From positions 1 through 42,225 of the forward strand of contig JAFGKT010000001.1 of NCBI GenBank assembly GCA_016928435.1: 42,225 nucleotides of DNA. Reading direction: 5' to 3'. Of this stretch, positions 1 to 9,800 are shown one piece after another. The position numbers were made by a program, and so were the translations under genes. The notes beneath the pieces are model-generated. The model saw nothing but the letters and a program-made list of their open reading frames with translations. It made no database searches and was not told the DNA's origin. How positions within the stretch are numbered: the first letter of the stretch is position 1; each line of letters opens with the position of its first letter. This DNA is from Sedimentisphaerales bacterium (GTDB lineage: Bacteria; Planctomycetota; Phycisphaerae; Sedimentisphaerales; SM23-30).

Positions 1-194
1 ATTCGATTCACTGTCACGCCTCTGGCAAAAATCATGTTAATCCTGTCGTCTCCATTGTGGCAGCGCCCAACGCCAAGCGTTATTTCCTAACCATCTACCG
101 CCGGTCTATCTGCCCGTGCGGCTCGCATCCTGTCAAAAAAATCTCTGACCCTTTGGTTGCGGCCAGACCGCCCCAAGTCCATTAGCGGTTCTCT

Positions 195-227
195 TTTTCG
201 CGCCTTTCGCGTTTTTCGCGGTTAAAA
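195..227. repeat. Degenerate TTTCGCG tandem repeat
   Basis: Three close copies of a TTTCGCG unit run in tandem and end in GGTTAAAA. A related unit (TTTGCG, TTTCGCGG, GGTTAA) recurs near position 340-363, so the two clusters belong to one repeat family. No coding function is evident. Confidence 0.6.
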
Positions 228-305
228 ACTCCCTGACCAATCGTCCCAATCATGCCTTCGACCACCTCCCCTATGCTTTCGTCCTGCCCCTGGCAGCTAA
301 TTTCT

Positions 306-400
306 TATTAGTGACTATTAGTGCAAATTAGTGGTTCTTTCTTTGCGTTCTTTCGCGGTTAATAAAAATCTGCGCAAATCTGCGAAATCTGTGGATAATA
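306..400. repeat. Composite degenerate tandem repeat
   Basis: Three motif blocks follow each other: about three TTAGTG units (TTAGTGACTATTAGTG and a further copy), then TTTGCG/TTTCGCGG units, then ATCTGCG, ATCTGCG and ATCTGTGG. Units drift by one or two bases between copies, which suggests slipped-strand expansion followed by decay. Function unknown. Confidence 0.6.
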
Positions 401-774
401 TTCCCTGTTCTCTCGTTTCCGCTACCGACCAAACCACCCAAAATCAGCCACCACCAAAAACCTTCTAGTTTCTGAAAATTCCTGAACATTTCTCATCAAT
501 TCTGATCAAAAACTCGTTCATTTCTATTCATTTTTGAACACCCTCTCTCCCATCGTCTTGCCCCAATGCGCTCCCGACAAACCTTTGCGTATCTCAGTTC
601 CCGACCCGTCGCGCGCACCCATCAAACTAAGCGCGCCCGCATCCCACCAACTCTCTCATTTACGCTTCTCAATTTCGCGCGTTTTTGCTACCCCATTCCG
701 CGCATCTCCCGCCGGCAATTCTCTCTCCTTTGCGACCACCCCCATCGCCACCCAACACCAACCGCAACTGTTAG

Positions 775-795
775 CCCCCGGCTTCATGCCGGGGG
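775..795. repeat. Perfect GC hairpin after HEAT gene
   Basis: CCCCCGGC and GCCGGGGG form a perfect 8-bp stem around the 5-nt loop TTCAT. It lies 31 nt beyond the stop codon of the minus-strand HEAT-repeat gene. There is no U-tract on either strand, so it is more like a REP-type palindrome or an mRNA 3'-end stabiliser than a classical intrinsic terminator. Confidence 0.55.
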
Positions 796-826
796 TCCAA
801 ACCCCATTGTGCCCCCCAACGCCGTA

Positions 827-3064
827 CTACTCCGCCAAAGCCCCGCTCGCCTGCGACGTAATAAGCTCACTCACCCGAGCGCTCGGCAGATCCAAAGACC
901 CATATGCCTGAGCCGCCAAAATTCGCAAAGCCTCATCCGCTTCCAGCGAAGCCACAATCGCGTAGAGTGCATCCACCTGGCTGGTCATCAGCAAATGCCC
1001 GTATTGTTTCGCTGAGGCCGCCAAACAACGCAGCGCCAACAGCCGTGTATCCGAAGGCACATCTTCATTCAGTGCCAAGTCCGCGATCGCTCGCTGTGCA
1101 TCGGCGCTGTCAATATGCGACAGAGTTTCCACCGCATCCGACTGAATCTCCGGCCGGTCATCATGCGCCGCCGCCAAAAGAGCTCTCTCTGCTGCTTGAA
1201 CATCAAGAACTTCGTTACCCGAGATCGCCAACGCCCGCAACGTCCGCCCCGCCAACGTAGCGTAGAAATCAGCCAAAGAGGCCGCGAAGGCCCTGGCGTT
1301 GTTACGATCCAAAATCAAACTGACTTTCTCCTCTATTGTCGCCACGTCCGGCATTATCACCGAATCTACAAACCGATATGTTTCTTCATCGATTCCCAAC
1401 AGCGACAAGTCTGTAACGCTGACAATAATCGTAGGACAGAAAGCCAGATGATAACTTTCCTGCATTTCATCCAGAGCGCTTTGCAGCACCGGATTGCTGA
1501 TATTGTCCGCCAGAACCACCAATTCGACGCTCGGTACCTCGCGGGCCGCGCTCATCACTTCCGTAAAGCTCGCCCCGGCTATTACTTCATCGTAACCCGC
1601 CGTATTACGCAAATCCGCCACCAAAGCATTACGCCGGTCTTGATCCGGATCAGCAACCAATGCCACTCGTTGGCCCCGTTGCTGCAATGCCTCCGCCAGG
1701 ATCGGCAGCACCAAAGAACTCTGAACGAATGCCTCGCTCGGTGCCACATCCGCTATCGCTAAAGCCGCGCTGTAACGTACCTCACGGTCCGGAAAGCTCA
1801 ATGCCTCAACCAACGGCTGACGACCGCTCAACGAATAAAGCAGCGAATTCTGACCCGAATTCAACTGCAATGTATGAATCGCCGCCAGTGCCACCGGACG
1901 GTTCACATTGTCCAAAGCCCGTCCCAATACCCGCTGCAAATATTCCGGCCCCGCAGTCAAAGCATACGTCGCCGCATCAGCGTGATTGGCGCCAAAGTAG
2001 CTCGGCTGCATAAAACCATCCGCTTCCAAACGGAAGAACGAAGACAACCACAGAGCGATCGCGTCACTCAAGTCAGCGTCCAAACTGATCGCGTCTTCAC
2101 ACGCCCGCATCGCCATCAATTCATCAAACGAATCACGCGGTACTTCTTCTTTCACCAGCCCGGCCCGTCGATCCCAGAACCACACATTCGCCAATGCCTG
2201 GTTCGATGGAACCTCCAAAGACGGCACATTGTTATAATAGTTCTCAGCTAACTGCAAAAATAACTCCGCTGCGCTGGTGTTCGCTTCGTTACCGCTCAGC
2301 ATCATCGGTTCCTCACTCCGCAATATCATATTGAATGCTGTCTGCGCTGCTTGCACCAACTCCATCGGAGCCTGCTCGTTCTCCATAATCGCTTTGATAT
2401 AGGGCAGCGCCGTCCGATAGCCGATCTTGCCCAAAGCGTCCAAAGCCAACAACTGAACATTCAAATCCCGACAATTTTGCAGCACAATAACCAACGGATT
2501 AACCGCCGGACGACCCAACTGGGGCAACGCCCATTGGATCAGCGGAATTTCCGCCGTCCGCGACGGGTCACGAACCGCTTCGATCATAATCGGAACCGCC
2601 CATTCTCCCGAATCCTTCAGACGGTTGATCGCCATCATCCGACCACGCGTCGTCCCGCTAAGCCGACGAACCTCAGCCTCGATACCCGCCGCATCCGTCC
2701 GACGCAAAAATCTTCCCTGTTCAACTGCCGCTAATATCTGCGCCGCAATCTCACTCAAAGGAGTATTCTCCTCCAACATAGTCAAATTACGATAACTGTG
2801 GGCATACCGATCGCTCTCCGCCAACATCAGCAGGTCGATGGGGTCCGGACTACCATCCAATAACGCCTGACCATAACCCGCCGCCAGCTCCCAATTACCG
2901 ATCAGCGCATAGTGCATCAGCTCATCCCAATTCTCCAGCAACTGCGCATCCTCAACCCCATCAGCATACTGAGCCTGCACCACTGAATTACTCAACAGAA
3001 CCAAGGCCACAGCCAAAATTGTAAATGCGCCAAACGTATTTCCAAGGCGTTTTGTGTTGCTCAT
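827..3064 (-). CDS. Exported HEAT-repeat protein with receiver-like insert
   Basis: A 745-residue protein of unknown specific role. Residues 1-32 form a Sec signal peptide (charged start, hydrophobic core around 12-28, cleavage near VQA/QY), so the protein should act outside the cytoplasm. About residues 120-460 and 590-740 are helical HEAT-like repeats, usually protein-binding scaffolds. Between them, about 467-582, the sequence reads like a response-regulator receiver: VALVADPDQDRR (acidic pair after strand 1), VELVVLADN (strand 3), PTIIVSVT (strand 4) and VDSVIMP, where the usual lysine before proline is methionine. That makes the domain probably degenerate. The ATG start is supported by GGAGG 7 nt upstream. 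It is divergent from the Na/Pi transporter and has a consensus promoter and a roughly 165-nt leader. The receiver assignment is by pattern only and is moderately sure. Confidence 0.85.
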   Translation of the reverse strand: MSNTKRLGNTFGAFTILAVALVLLSNSVVQAQYADGVEDAQLLENWDELMHYALIGNWELAAGYGQALLDGSPDPIDLLMLAESDRYAHSYRNLTMLEENTPLSEIAAQILAAVEQGRFLRRTDAAGIEAEVRRLSGTTRGRMMAINRLKDSGEWAVPIMIEAVRDPSRTAEIPLIQWALPQLGRPAVNPLVIVLQNCRDLNVQLLALDALGKIGYRTALPYIKAIMENEQAPMELVQAAQTAFNMILRSEEPMMLSGNEANTSAAELFLQLAENYYNNVPSLEVPSNQALANVWFWDRRAGLVKEEVPRDSFDELMAMRACEDAISLDADLSDAIALWLSSFFRLEADGFMQPSYFGANHADAATYALTAGPEYLQRVLGRALDNVNRPVALAAIHTLQLNSGQNSLLYSLSGRQPLVEALSFPDREVRYSAALAIADVAPSEAFVQSSLVLPILAEALQQRGQRVALVADPDQDRRNALVADLRNTAGYDEVIAGASFTEVMSAAREVPSVELVVLADNISNPVLQSALDEMQESYHLAFCPTIIVSVTDLSLLGIDEETYRFVDSVIMPDVATIEEKVSLILDRNNARAFAASLADFYATLAGRTLRALAISGNEVLDVQAAERALLAAAHDDRPEIQSDAVETLSHIDSADAQRAIADLALNEDVPSDTRLLALRCLAASAKQYGHLLMTSQVDALYAIVASLEADEALRILAAQAYGSLDLPSARVSELITSQASGALAE

Positions 3065-3117
3065 GAAAGAGCCTCCGCTGAAATTGACTATCGTTAATTA
3101 GTTATGATTTCAAACGT

Positions 3118-3195
3118 ATCCGGGGGCCCGGCGATGAGCAAAAAAGAGCCCGGCCGGATCATTACTCGGCAGGAGGGATGCCTTACCCATAAGGC
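3118..3195 (-). promoter_or_regulatory. Structured 5' leader of HEAT gene
   Basis: The predicted leader RNA (about 3229 down to 3065) contains two stable hairpins. One has arms GCCTTA/TAAGGC with a 4-nt loop (3180-3195). The other is a longer GC-rich element whose outer arms ATCCGG/CCGGAT are at 3118-3123 and 3154-3159, with further GGGC/GCCC pairing inside. It matches no riboswitch class known to me. It could be a regulatory leader or simply a stable UTR. Confidence 0.35.
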
Positions 3196-3235
3196 GTTTT
3201 GGATAAAGCATTTACACCCTATAAATATCACTGCA

Positions 3236-3263
3236 ATTATAGTCACCGGCCTATTGATGTCAA
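3236..3263 (-). promoter_or_regulatory. Sigma-70 promoter for HEAT gene
   Basis: On the minus strand, TTGACA (3258-3263) and TATAAT (3236-3241), both perfect consensus hexamers, are separated by 16 nt. Transcription would begin near 3229 and read into the HEAT-repeat gene after a leader of about 165 nt. Confidence 0.7.
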
Positions 3264-3468
3264 CACAAAAAAACCGCGTATCTGGGGCAGATAAATCGAG
3301 TTACTGCTGCCGGCGGGATGTAATTTAGTGAAATGGCGTGAGTCATTGGAATTTGTTTTACTCAAACGATTTTCAAAACAGGCGTGGGAACTATTGGGCT
3401 GTGTTCTGGGTGGGCGGGTCTTGCCAAATGAATGATGGAGATTAAGGTATCACCGAGGAGTTTTTGGC

Positions 3469-3496
3469 TTGCTAAGAACCCGGTAAGCCTTATATT
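3469..3496 (+). promoter_or_regulatory. Candidate promoter for Na/Pi transporter
   Basis: TTGCTA (3469-3474) and TATATT (3491-3496) are separated by 16 nt, with 4/6 and 5/6 matches to the sigma-70 consensus. The predicted start near 3503 gives a leader of about 168 nt before the transporter ATG. Confidence 0.4.
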
Positions 3497-3594
3497 AGTG
3501 TTTCGTAATTCTTCTATTAGAATCTTAACTCACTACTCAAGCGGGTTCGCTGATTTCACCATCGACTCTCCCTATATCAACTGGGGATATCGGC

Positions 3595-3640
3595 ATTTCT
3601 CCGCCAACAGAGAAATCCCCGGCCGAGATGAACCGGGATT
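3595..3640 (+). promoter_or_regulatory. Tandem hairpins in Na/Pi transporter leader
   Basis: Two consecutive stems lie just upstream of the ribosome binding site. ATTTCTC/GAGAAAT (3595-3601 with 3610-3616) is a perfect 7-bp stem. AATCCCCGG/CCGGGATT (3614-3622 with 3633-3640) is an 8-bp stem with one bulged C. They share bases 3614-3616, so full formation of both is not possible. No U-tract follows. A regulatory role is inference. Confidence 0.35.
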
Positions 3641-3670
3641 AATCTAAACAGGTTGCAACGTAGGAGTTCT

Positions 3671-5362
3671 ATGAACGCAGAAAACATTGAAGTAGCTTTT
3701 ACGATAGCTTCTAGCGTAGTAGGAGGTTTGGGGATATTCCTTCTAGGCATGAAGAACATGTCCGAGGGTATGCAAGCCGTGGCGGGGGCGAAGCTGCGGG
3801 CGTTGATCGGGGCGATCACCAACAACCGGTTCGTGGCCTGCGGCGTAGGGACTCTAGTAACCTGCCTGATTCAATCCAGCTCTGTCACAACAGTTATGGT
3901 TGTGGGGATGGTAAACGCAAGTTTGATGACTTTGACCCAAGCGATCGGGGTAATCTTGGGCGCCAACATCGGTACAACGATTACGGGCTGGATTTTGGTT
4001 TTGAAGGTTGGCAAATACGGGTTGCCGATTTTGGGCGTTTCCGCTTTTGCTTTTCTGTTTTCCAAGCGGGAAAAAGTTCGGTATCTGGCTTCGATGTTCA
4101 TGGGCATCGGGATGGTGTTTTTCGGTTTGGAACTGATGAAGCACGGATTCTCGCCTATTAAAGATATGCCTGAATTCAGGGAATGGTTTTCGCATTTTAC
4201 GCCTCACAATTATTTGGGAGTATTGAAGTGCTGCCTAGTTGGCGCGATCTTAACAGCTATCGTACAATCGTCCTCGGCGACCTTGGGCATAACCATCGGT
4301 TTGGCTACAAGCGGGGTAATCGATTTTCCGACGGCTGCAGCCTTGGTATTGGGAGAAAACATCGGCACAACAATCACAGCTTGGTTGGCTTCGCTGGGGG
4401 CAAGCACCAACGCCAAACGCGCAGCTTATGCCCACATAATCATAAACATGACGGGGGTCGCGTGGATTACGATGATTTTTTGGCCTTACCTCAAAGTAGT
4501 TGGTTGGCTGGTTGGTCACGATCCTTCCATGATGGTAGTTGCTGAAGGCGGGGATCAGTCGTTTCCGCACATTGCCGCGGGTATCGCCGCGGTACACACG
4601 GGCTTTAACGTTTCAAACGCCGCGATCATGATGCCTTTGATAGGTGTAATGACGCGGGTATTGAAGAAGCTGGTTCCGGAAAAGCGTAGGGAGAAACCGC
4701 ACCTGACTTATTTGGATGTTCGGATGTTTGACACGCCGGCGATCGGTATTCAACAATCCAAAAGGGAACTGGTGCGTATGGGCGAGATATTGGAAAGAAT
4801 GCTCATATCATTGCGCAATAGTCTTGTGACAGGACACCCGGACGAAGTAGTTAAGAAAAAAGCTTTCAGTCGAGAAAATACTATCGACATAATCCAAAAA
4901 GAAATTGTGGTGTTCTTGAGTCATTTGCTTAGCGGTAATGTTCCGCAGACGGTCATGACCGCCGGCCGGAGACAGTTACGCATGGCTGACGAATATGAGT
5001 CGATCGGCGATTACATAACAAATATTTTCAAGTTAAACTTGAAATTAATCGACGCGGATTTACAGATGTCGGGAAAAGGTAAGGAAGAAATACTCGACCT
5101 TCACGACCATGTATTTTCTTACTTCAAGATGATAAATCACGGCGTGGTCAATGAAAATACTGAGATTCTGCGTAAAGCCGAGGAACAAGGCGTACTCATC
5201 ACCAAGCTGATGAAGCACTATCGGTCCGAGCATTTGGAGCGGGTGGAAAGCGGGGAGGCCAGTGCCCACAAGAGTCTGATCTATACCGACATGCTCAATG
5301 CTTATCGTCGGATTAAGGATCATAGTCTGAATATCGCGCAAACCTTGGGGGGTGAAAAATAA
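3671..5362 (+). CDS. Na+/phosphate cotransporter family protein with PhoU-like tail
   Basis: 563 residues. The N-terminal half is the two-repeat Na/Pi-cotransporter fold: each repeat carries the signature QSSS (CLIQSSSVTT near residue 65; AIVQSSSATL near 200) followed by GANIGTTITG or GENIGTTITA. At least eight hydrophobic segments lie in the first 330 residues. The C-terminal 170 residues are helical and charged with a PhoU-like pattern (MADEYESIGDYITNIFKL), usual for the bacterial YjbB/NptA-type subfamily. Known members move phosphate with sodium across the inner membrane. I chose the ATG at 3671 because AGGAG lies just upstream (3662-3666); an in-frame TTG at 3653 would precede that site. 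The gene stands alone with its own candidate promoter; no pho genes adjoin it. Confidence 0.93.
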   Translation: MNAENIEVAFTIASSVVGGLGIFLLGMKNMSEGMQAVAGAKLRALIGAITNNRFVACGVGTLVTCLIQSSSVTTVMVVGMVNASLMTLTQAIGVILGANIGTTITGWILVLKVGKYGLPILGVSAFAFLFSKREKVRYLASMFMGIGMVFFGLELMKHGFSPIKDMPEFREWFSHFTPHNYLGVLKCCLVGAILTAIVQSSSATLGITIGLATSGVIDFPTAAALVLGENIGTTITAWLASLGASTNAKRAAYAHIIINMTGVAWITMIFWPYLKVVGWLVGHDPSMMVVAEGGDQSFPHIAAGIAAVHTGFNVSNAAIMMPLIGVMTRVLKKLVPEKRREKPHLTYLDVRMFDTPAIGIQQSKRELVRMGEILERMLISLRNSLVTGHPDEVVKKKAFSRENTIDIIQKEIVVFLSHLLSGNVPQTVMTAGRRQLRMADEYESIGDYITNIFKLNLKLIDADLQMSGKGKEEILDLHDHVFSYFKMINHGVVNENTEILRKAEEQGVLITKLMKHYRSEHLERVESGEASAHKSLIYTDMLNAYRRIKDHSLNIAQTLGGEK

Positions 5363-5402
5363 ACTGATTTGCGGGGTACAAACAGTTTAGAGCAATTTCA
5401 AA

Positions 5403-5437
5403 AGAGTAATCCCGCGGGCGTTTACGCTTGGGGCTCT
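5403..5437. terminator. Imperfect hairpin between convergent genes
   Basis: AGAG/CTCT, CCC/GGG and GCG/CGC form an interrupted stem around TTTA in the 96-nt space between the Na/Pi transporter and the facing minus-strand gene. The position suits a shared terminator, but no U-tract follows on either strand, so the call is weak. Confidence 0.25.
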
Positions 5438-5458
5438 GATTGGGGTGTTGGGATAATT

Positions 5459-6478
5459 CTATGCCGGCTGATGGGCCCGCTGCTGTAAGATATCCATCTT
5501 CTCACGCACTTCTTGGGCCATGCGACTGTTAGGATACTCATCCGTTATCTGCTTACCGACTTTGAGGGCTTTGTCCCATTTTCGTTCGGTGACAAACAAC
5601 GAGAATTCCACACCCAGTTTCTGCAGCTTAGCCCGAAAGACATCGCGAGCGGACTCCTTCAGCGCAGCGGCTTCGGTGGCGGTAAGAAAATCGTCCAGCA
5701 ATTTAAGCACTTCGACACCTTGATCGATGTCCTTGGCTTCAACGGCTTTGTTAAGACGGTCCAGCAGTTCCTTTTTGTGGAGATGGCGGTGCTTTTCAGT
5801 CTCTTCGGGCAGCGCTAGAATATCGGGCTCCTTAGGATGAAGTCGCGCCAAAGAGGCGGCTTCTTTCAGGGCTTCATCGTAACGGTGGATCATCCAAAGC
5901 TTGCGTACGTGGGCAACGGCGGCATCGATTTTTTCCTGCTTGGTGGCGTTTTTGAGGCTGGCCATTTCTTGGCGTAATTCGTCGGCAAGCTGCTTGCAGC
6001 CGAATCGTTCTTCCAGCTCATTGATGAGTGTGCCGGCGGATTCCCATTGTTCAGCCCGCATGTCCTGGCGCACAGCCTCGGCCATGACTTCGCGATCTTT
6101 TTCACGGAACGCGACAGACTTGATCGAATCGCTAAGCAGAAGATTTTCGCAGATTTGGGTCAGCAAAGCCTCACTGGAAGTATGGCTTGACATCAACCGA
6201 CGGAGACTCTCGGCGGTATCAGCGGACGCATTACGCACCGACCGCAGGTGAAGCACAGCCAGAACACAGGTCATGCCAACCGCAGCAATCAAAAACAATA
6301 ACCCCAGCCCGCCCATTATCCAGGCACTGCCTAACCAAGCAGCAGAATCGACATCAATATCACCATGAAAAACAAAGAGTGAGACAATACTTACATAGAT
6401 AAAACATAATACGCCTAAAGCCCACAATACAATAAGCATAAACAGATTGAAATTACCTGGATTGTTTGACTTGGCCAT
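5459..6478 (-). CDS. Two-TM protein with helical repeat domain, unknown function
   Basis: 339 residues. Two transmembrane segments (about 11-37 and 50-76) anchor a long, charged, helix-rich C-terminal region (about 85-335) with a TPR-like look: pairs such as RYDEALKEAASLARLHPKEPD and KWDKALKVGKQITDEYPNSRMA resemble tetratricopeptide helices. The bulk is probably cytoplasmic and protein-binding; no catalytic motif is seen. The ATG is well supported by AGGAGGT 5 nt upstream (6484-6490). It is transcribed alone, convergent with the Na/Pi transporter. The giant gene lies upstream on the same strand but about 390 nt away, so co-transcription is unlikely. I do not recognise the family. Confidence 0.8.
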   Translation of the reverse strand: MAKSNNPGNFNLFMLIVLWALGVLCFIYVSIVSLFVFHGDIDVDSAAWLGSAWIMGGLGLLFLIAAVGMTCVLAVLHLRSVRNASADTAESLRRLMSSHTSSEALLTQICENLLLSDSIKSVAFREKDREVMAEAVRQDMRAEQWESAGTLINELEERFGCKQLADELRQEMASLKNATKQEKIDAAVAHVRKLWMIHRYDEALKEAASLARLHPKEPDILALPEETEKHRHLHKKELLDRLNKAVEAKDIDQGVEVLKLLDDFLTATEAAALKESARDVFRAKLQKLGVEFSLFVTERKWDKALKVGKQITDEYPNSRMAQEVREKMDILQQRAHQPA

Positions 6479-6865
6479 CAGATACCTCCTGACGCAGACG
6501 AACTAGAACAGTAATCACGACTGTCAGCGGAAATATAGTTAATAACCTATAACACGCAACCTCTTTAGGCTGTGAAGAAATGAACGCCGACAACCTCATC
6601 CAACCAAACAACAGAACCTGACACGCCCAGCGAGTCACGCAAGACTTGCGACAACGTGAGTAGCGGTTTTCAAAGGCTGCTCTTATATATATTATATTCT
6701 AAAAACATCCAGAAGGGAAGTTTTCTGGCAAAACAGTGGATAAATTGGGCATTTTTGCCGGTCTAAACGGCATAAAATTAACAAACAGCATCACTTACCC
6801 GACCTGCACGGATGTGGGACTTCCAGGGTTTGGCAGTCCCATAATCTGCTGAGGCTGGGACGTAC
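6479..6865. other. Intergenic: upstream of two-TM gene, downstream of giant gene
   Basis: No gene is seen. On the minus strand there is a TATAAT at 6691-6696 in an AT-rich tract, but only a poor -35 (TTCCCT) at a 17-nt distance, so it is a weak promoter for the two-TM gene. Near 6816-6840, GGGACT/AGTCCC form a 6-bp hairpin 26 nt beyond the giant gene stop codon, without a U-tract; it may protect the 3' end of the giant mRNA. Confidence 0.5.
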
Positions 6866-9800
6866 TTAGGAGCCCATGGCTGTGCCGGCACCTATACTAC
6901 GCAGGAGCATATCAATCTCGTTGGAGAAACCAATTTGCCTTGATGACGAACCACTGGAAGTAAATGCTATAGGGCTATTGCGTTCTTCCAACTCATGAGG
7001 CATGACTCTAGTTTCAAAATTATAGTAAGCCATGAGGTTATTATACTGTTCGTTCTCGGGGATGTTGACCTCCCGAGCGTGTTCCAAGCCAAGATTGTGA
7101 GCTAACTCGTGGGCGCCGGTGTTGGCGAGCATATTGACAACCTGATCGTAACGTTCAGCGAAGTCGTCGCTGAGGTATTGCTCATAAGACATGGCAAACT
7201 CTTCGGTCAAGACACAGGCTTGGTCGTTGCGGTCGCTGTTGTGACGGTCAACATGTTGAGCTATACCCAACACACCATCGATAGCTGTGCGGCCGCCGAA
7301 GAATACGGTGCTGTAGGTCCGGCCGAGCGCGGGCTTGGTGGTGGTAAACTCAATTTCGTTGGCAGTGAGCCCGGCGTCCCGATATATCTGCTCGATCTGA
7401 GCGGTGATATCATTGATAAGTCCGGTTCTCACGTTTTGCAGGCCGAAATCGGACGCGTCAAAGGCGGGGCGATTGACAGTATCGGTGGTGCCGCCCAAGC
7501 CGTAATTCTCATCCACAAGATAATTCGCGACACCGCCCTCAAAGTTGAGGTAAACCAATTGAGAAGACGGAGTGGTAACCGGCTCGGGATTCGAGGTATT
7601 GATGGTCAAACGATAAGGTGAAGCCTCCCATTGCGAATGATAGCCGGACACAACAACGTAATAGGTACCTACGCCGTTAACATCCGGATCGATGACCACA
7701 CCGGGATGGTTGGGCATTTCAAAGATTGCCTGAGCGGTATAATGTGGATCAGCCTGTTGCGAAGGTAATGTGTCGTCGGTTTCATCGGCGACGGTGGCTA
7801 TGGATTCGAGATCACTGTTGTAGATACCAACGAATAGGTATTCACCATCACGGCCAAAGAGGGCGTCGGCGTCAATGTCAACGGTTATTCGCTGACCTTC
7901 CAGGAGCTGCAACGTATATACATCGGTGTCAAGACGATTGGTGATTTCGGTGTCGATGACGACGGTGCCGGCCACACCGGTGGTTAGCGAACCTTCCACT
8001 TCGATGGGATACAACGGATGATTCTGATAGGAATTGGGATTAGTCGGGTCAGGGTCTATATCGTCACTGCCGGTGGTTAGGTCCACGGCGCTGTTGTTGG
8101 GATAATAGGGATCATAAACAAAACCATCGGAACAAACGATAGCCTGATCGCTGAAATCGCTGTTGCCGTCGTTAAAGAGCATCATCGACAGTTCATAAGA
8201 GATCGGGTCGCCCACTTGACTAAAATCGAAATAGTATCCGTAGAAAGAGTAAGAATAAGAGGAGATACCACTGACAGCGATGATATAGTCGCCGTCGTCG
8301 GGTATCTGGATAATTTTGTCGATCGAAGTGTCGATGGTCGAGCTTAAAGAATAGACAACGCTATCGGAAGCACCAATATCGAGAGTAACCAGATCAGAGG
8401 TAGCGCCGAAATATATTATTATATTGCCGGAGCCGGTGTCGGTATCGACGGTAATGGTGCATCCCTCGGCATTGAAGGTATCGACCTGAGCGTGCAAGCC
8501 GTCGCTTAGTATGACTGAATCCACATCGCCGCTGCTGCCGGTGGGCCAATCGATATCCGCCAGAGTAATGGTGAGGTCGCCTTGGCCGGTAGTATAAGTA
8601 ATGGCGACATTATAGTAACCACCGGCGGCGGTAGCCAGGGCAGTGCCATTAGCGGCACTATTGAATACAACACCTGAGACGGTGGTATTAGAACCGCCGA
8701 AGGTATGGTTCTGGGGTGTTCCGCCGTTCACAGATATCTCGATGACGTCACCTTGGTTGCCGGGCGTCGTGGAATCGATATCAACCGGACTGCCGGTAAC
8801 ACCGCGGACAATCAGCGGCAGGCTTTCGGGCCATTGGTCCTGGGGCATACCGATATAGCTGTAGGGCCTTGGGGAAATGGTCATGGCGCTGTAGTCGCCG
8901 GCGGGCAGACGATCGACCAAATGCAGCCGAGCGGTGTCGGTATCCCGCACGATGTCGGTATTGACTTCAAGCAGAATATCACTGTTGTCTTCGAGGGCAT
9001 ACAGCCGGCCGTCGGTGTCGAATTCGATATCGACAATGTTTACGTCTGCGGTGCCGAGATTACCTATCTCGCCGCCGTAAACACTGACTTCACCATAGTT
9101 GGGGTTGGGCACCAGATCGCTATTGGTGGTGCTGGTCTGCCAACGATGATCGAGAATCATCAGAGTACGGTTATTGGAATCGACAGCGTAGAGCTTGCCG
9201 TTGGTTTCGCCGGGGCCGTCGCTGACCAAACCAAAGGCCAGCCCGGCAATATCGAAATCAACCACACCCTGAACAGGATCATTCACTGCAATATCTACCG
9301 ACGACAAATACATGCCTGCTGCCGGGTCGGTGATGTCCTCAACACCCAAGAGAGAGTCGCGGGTTATGCCGGTCGAAGTATCCGTTACGGTTGCGATCAT
9401 CCAGAGAACATCATCTTGGCCGAACTCAAGCGCGGTAACGGAATCAAAAGTGAGCGAGCCGCCGTGAGTAGCTGTGTAAATTTGGCCCAGCAGCGTACAG
9501 GTAAGCATTCTAAGGTTGCCCGGGTCGTTGGGATGCTCGACCAGAATTGGGATTGTCGCGGCGGTCTCGACATCGTGCAGCGAGAACAATTCCTGTTGGG
9601 CATCGTAACCGACCAACTCATAAGTCAACTGAGTGACAGCATCTTGGAAATCTTCGAGCAAATCCGGGTAATCAATGAGCGTGTAGTAAATCTCAACATA
9701 GAGTTGCTCGGTCAGTTCGACATAGAGATCGTTCATCTGCTCGGGGCTGAGAACTTCGTCCAACGCGTCGTCCAGCGCGGGGGTAAGTTCGATGGCAAGA

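Larger units (their letters stand above)
1..826. other. Gene-free region with decayed repeats
   Basis: No convincing gene is seen. Open frames here lack ribosome binding sites and have low-complexity, proline- and arginine-rich translations. The stretch is built from short degenerate tandem motifs (TTTCGCG, TTAGTG and ATCTGCG units, plus variants of ATCCTGTC) and ends in a GC-rich hairpin downstream of the neighbouring minus-strand gene. Similar unit types occur in intergenic DNA of many environmental bacteria (recollection, not checked). The left edge is cut by the window. Confidence 0.7.

Noticed and set aside
566..1260. Plus-strand open frames of 118-149 codons near the left edge
   Set aside because: Low-complexity proline/arginine/histidine-rich translations that overlap repeats or the minus-strand HEAT gene.
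3104..3328. 74-codon plus-strand open frame between the HEAT and Na/Pi genes
   Set aside because: It lies across the minus-strand promoter and leader, has no ribosome binding site and no recognisable sequence.
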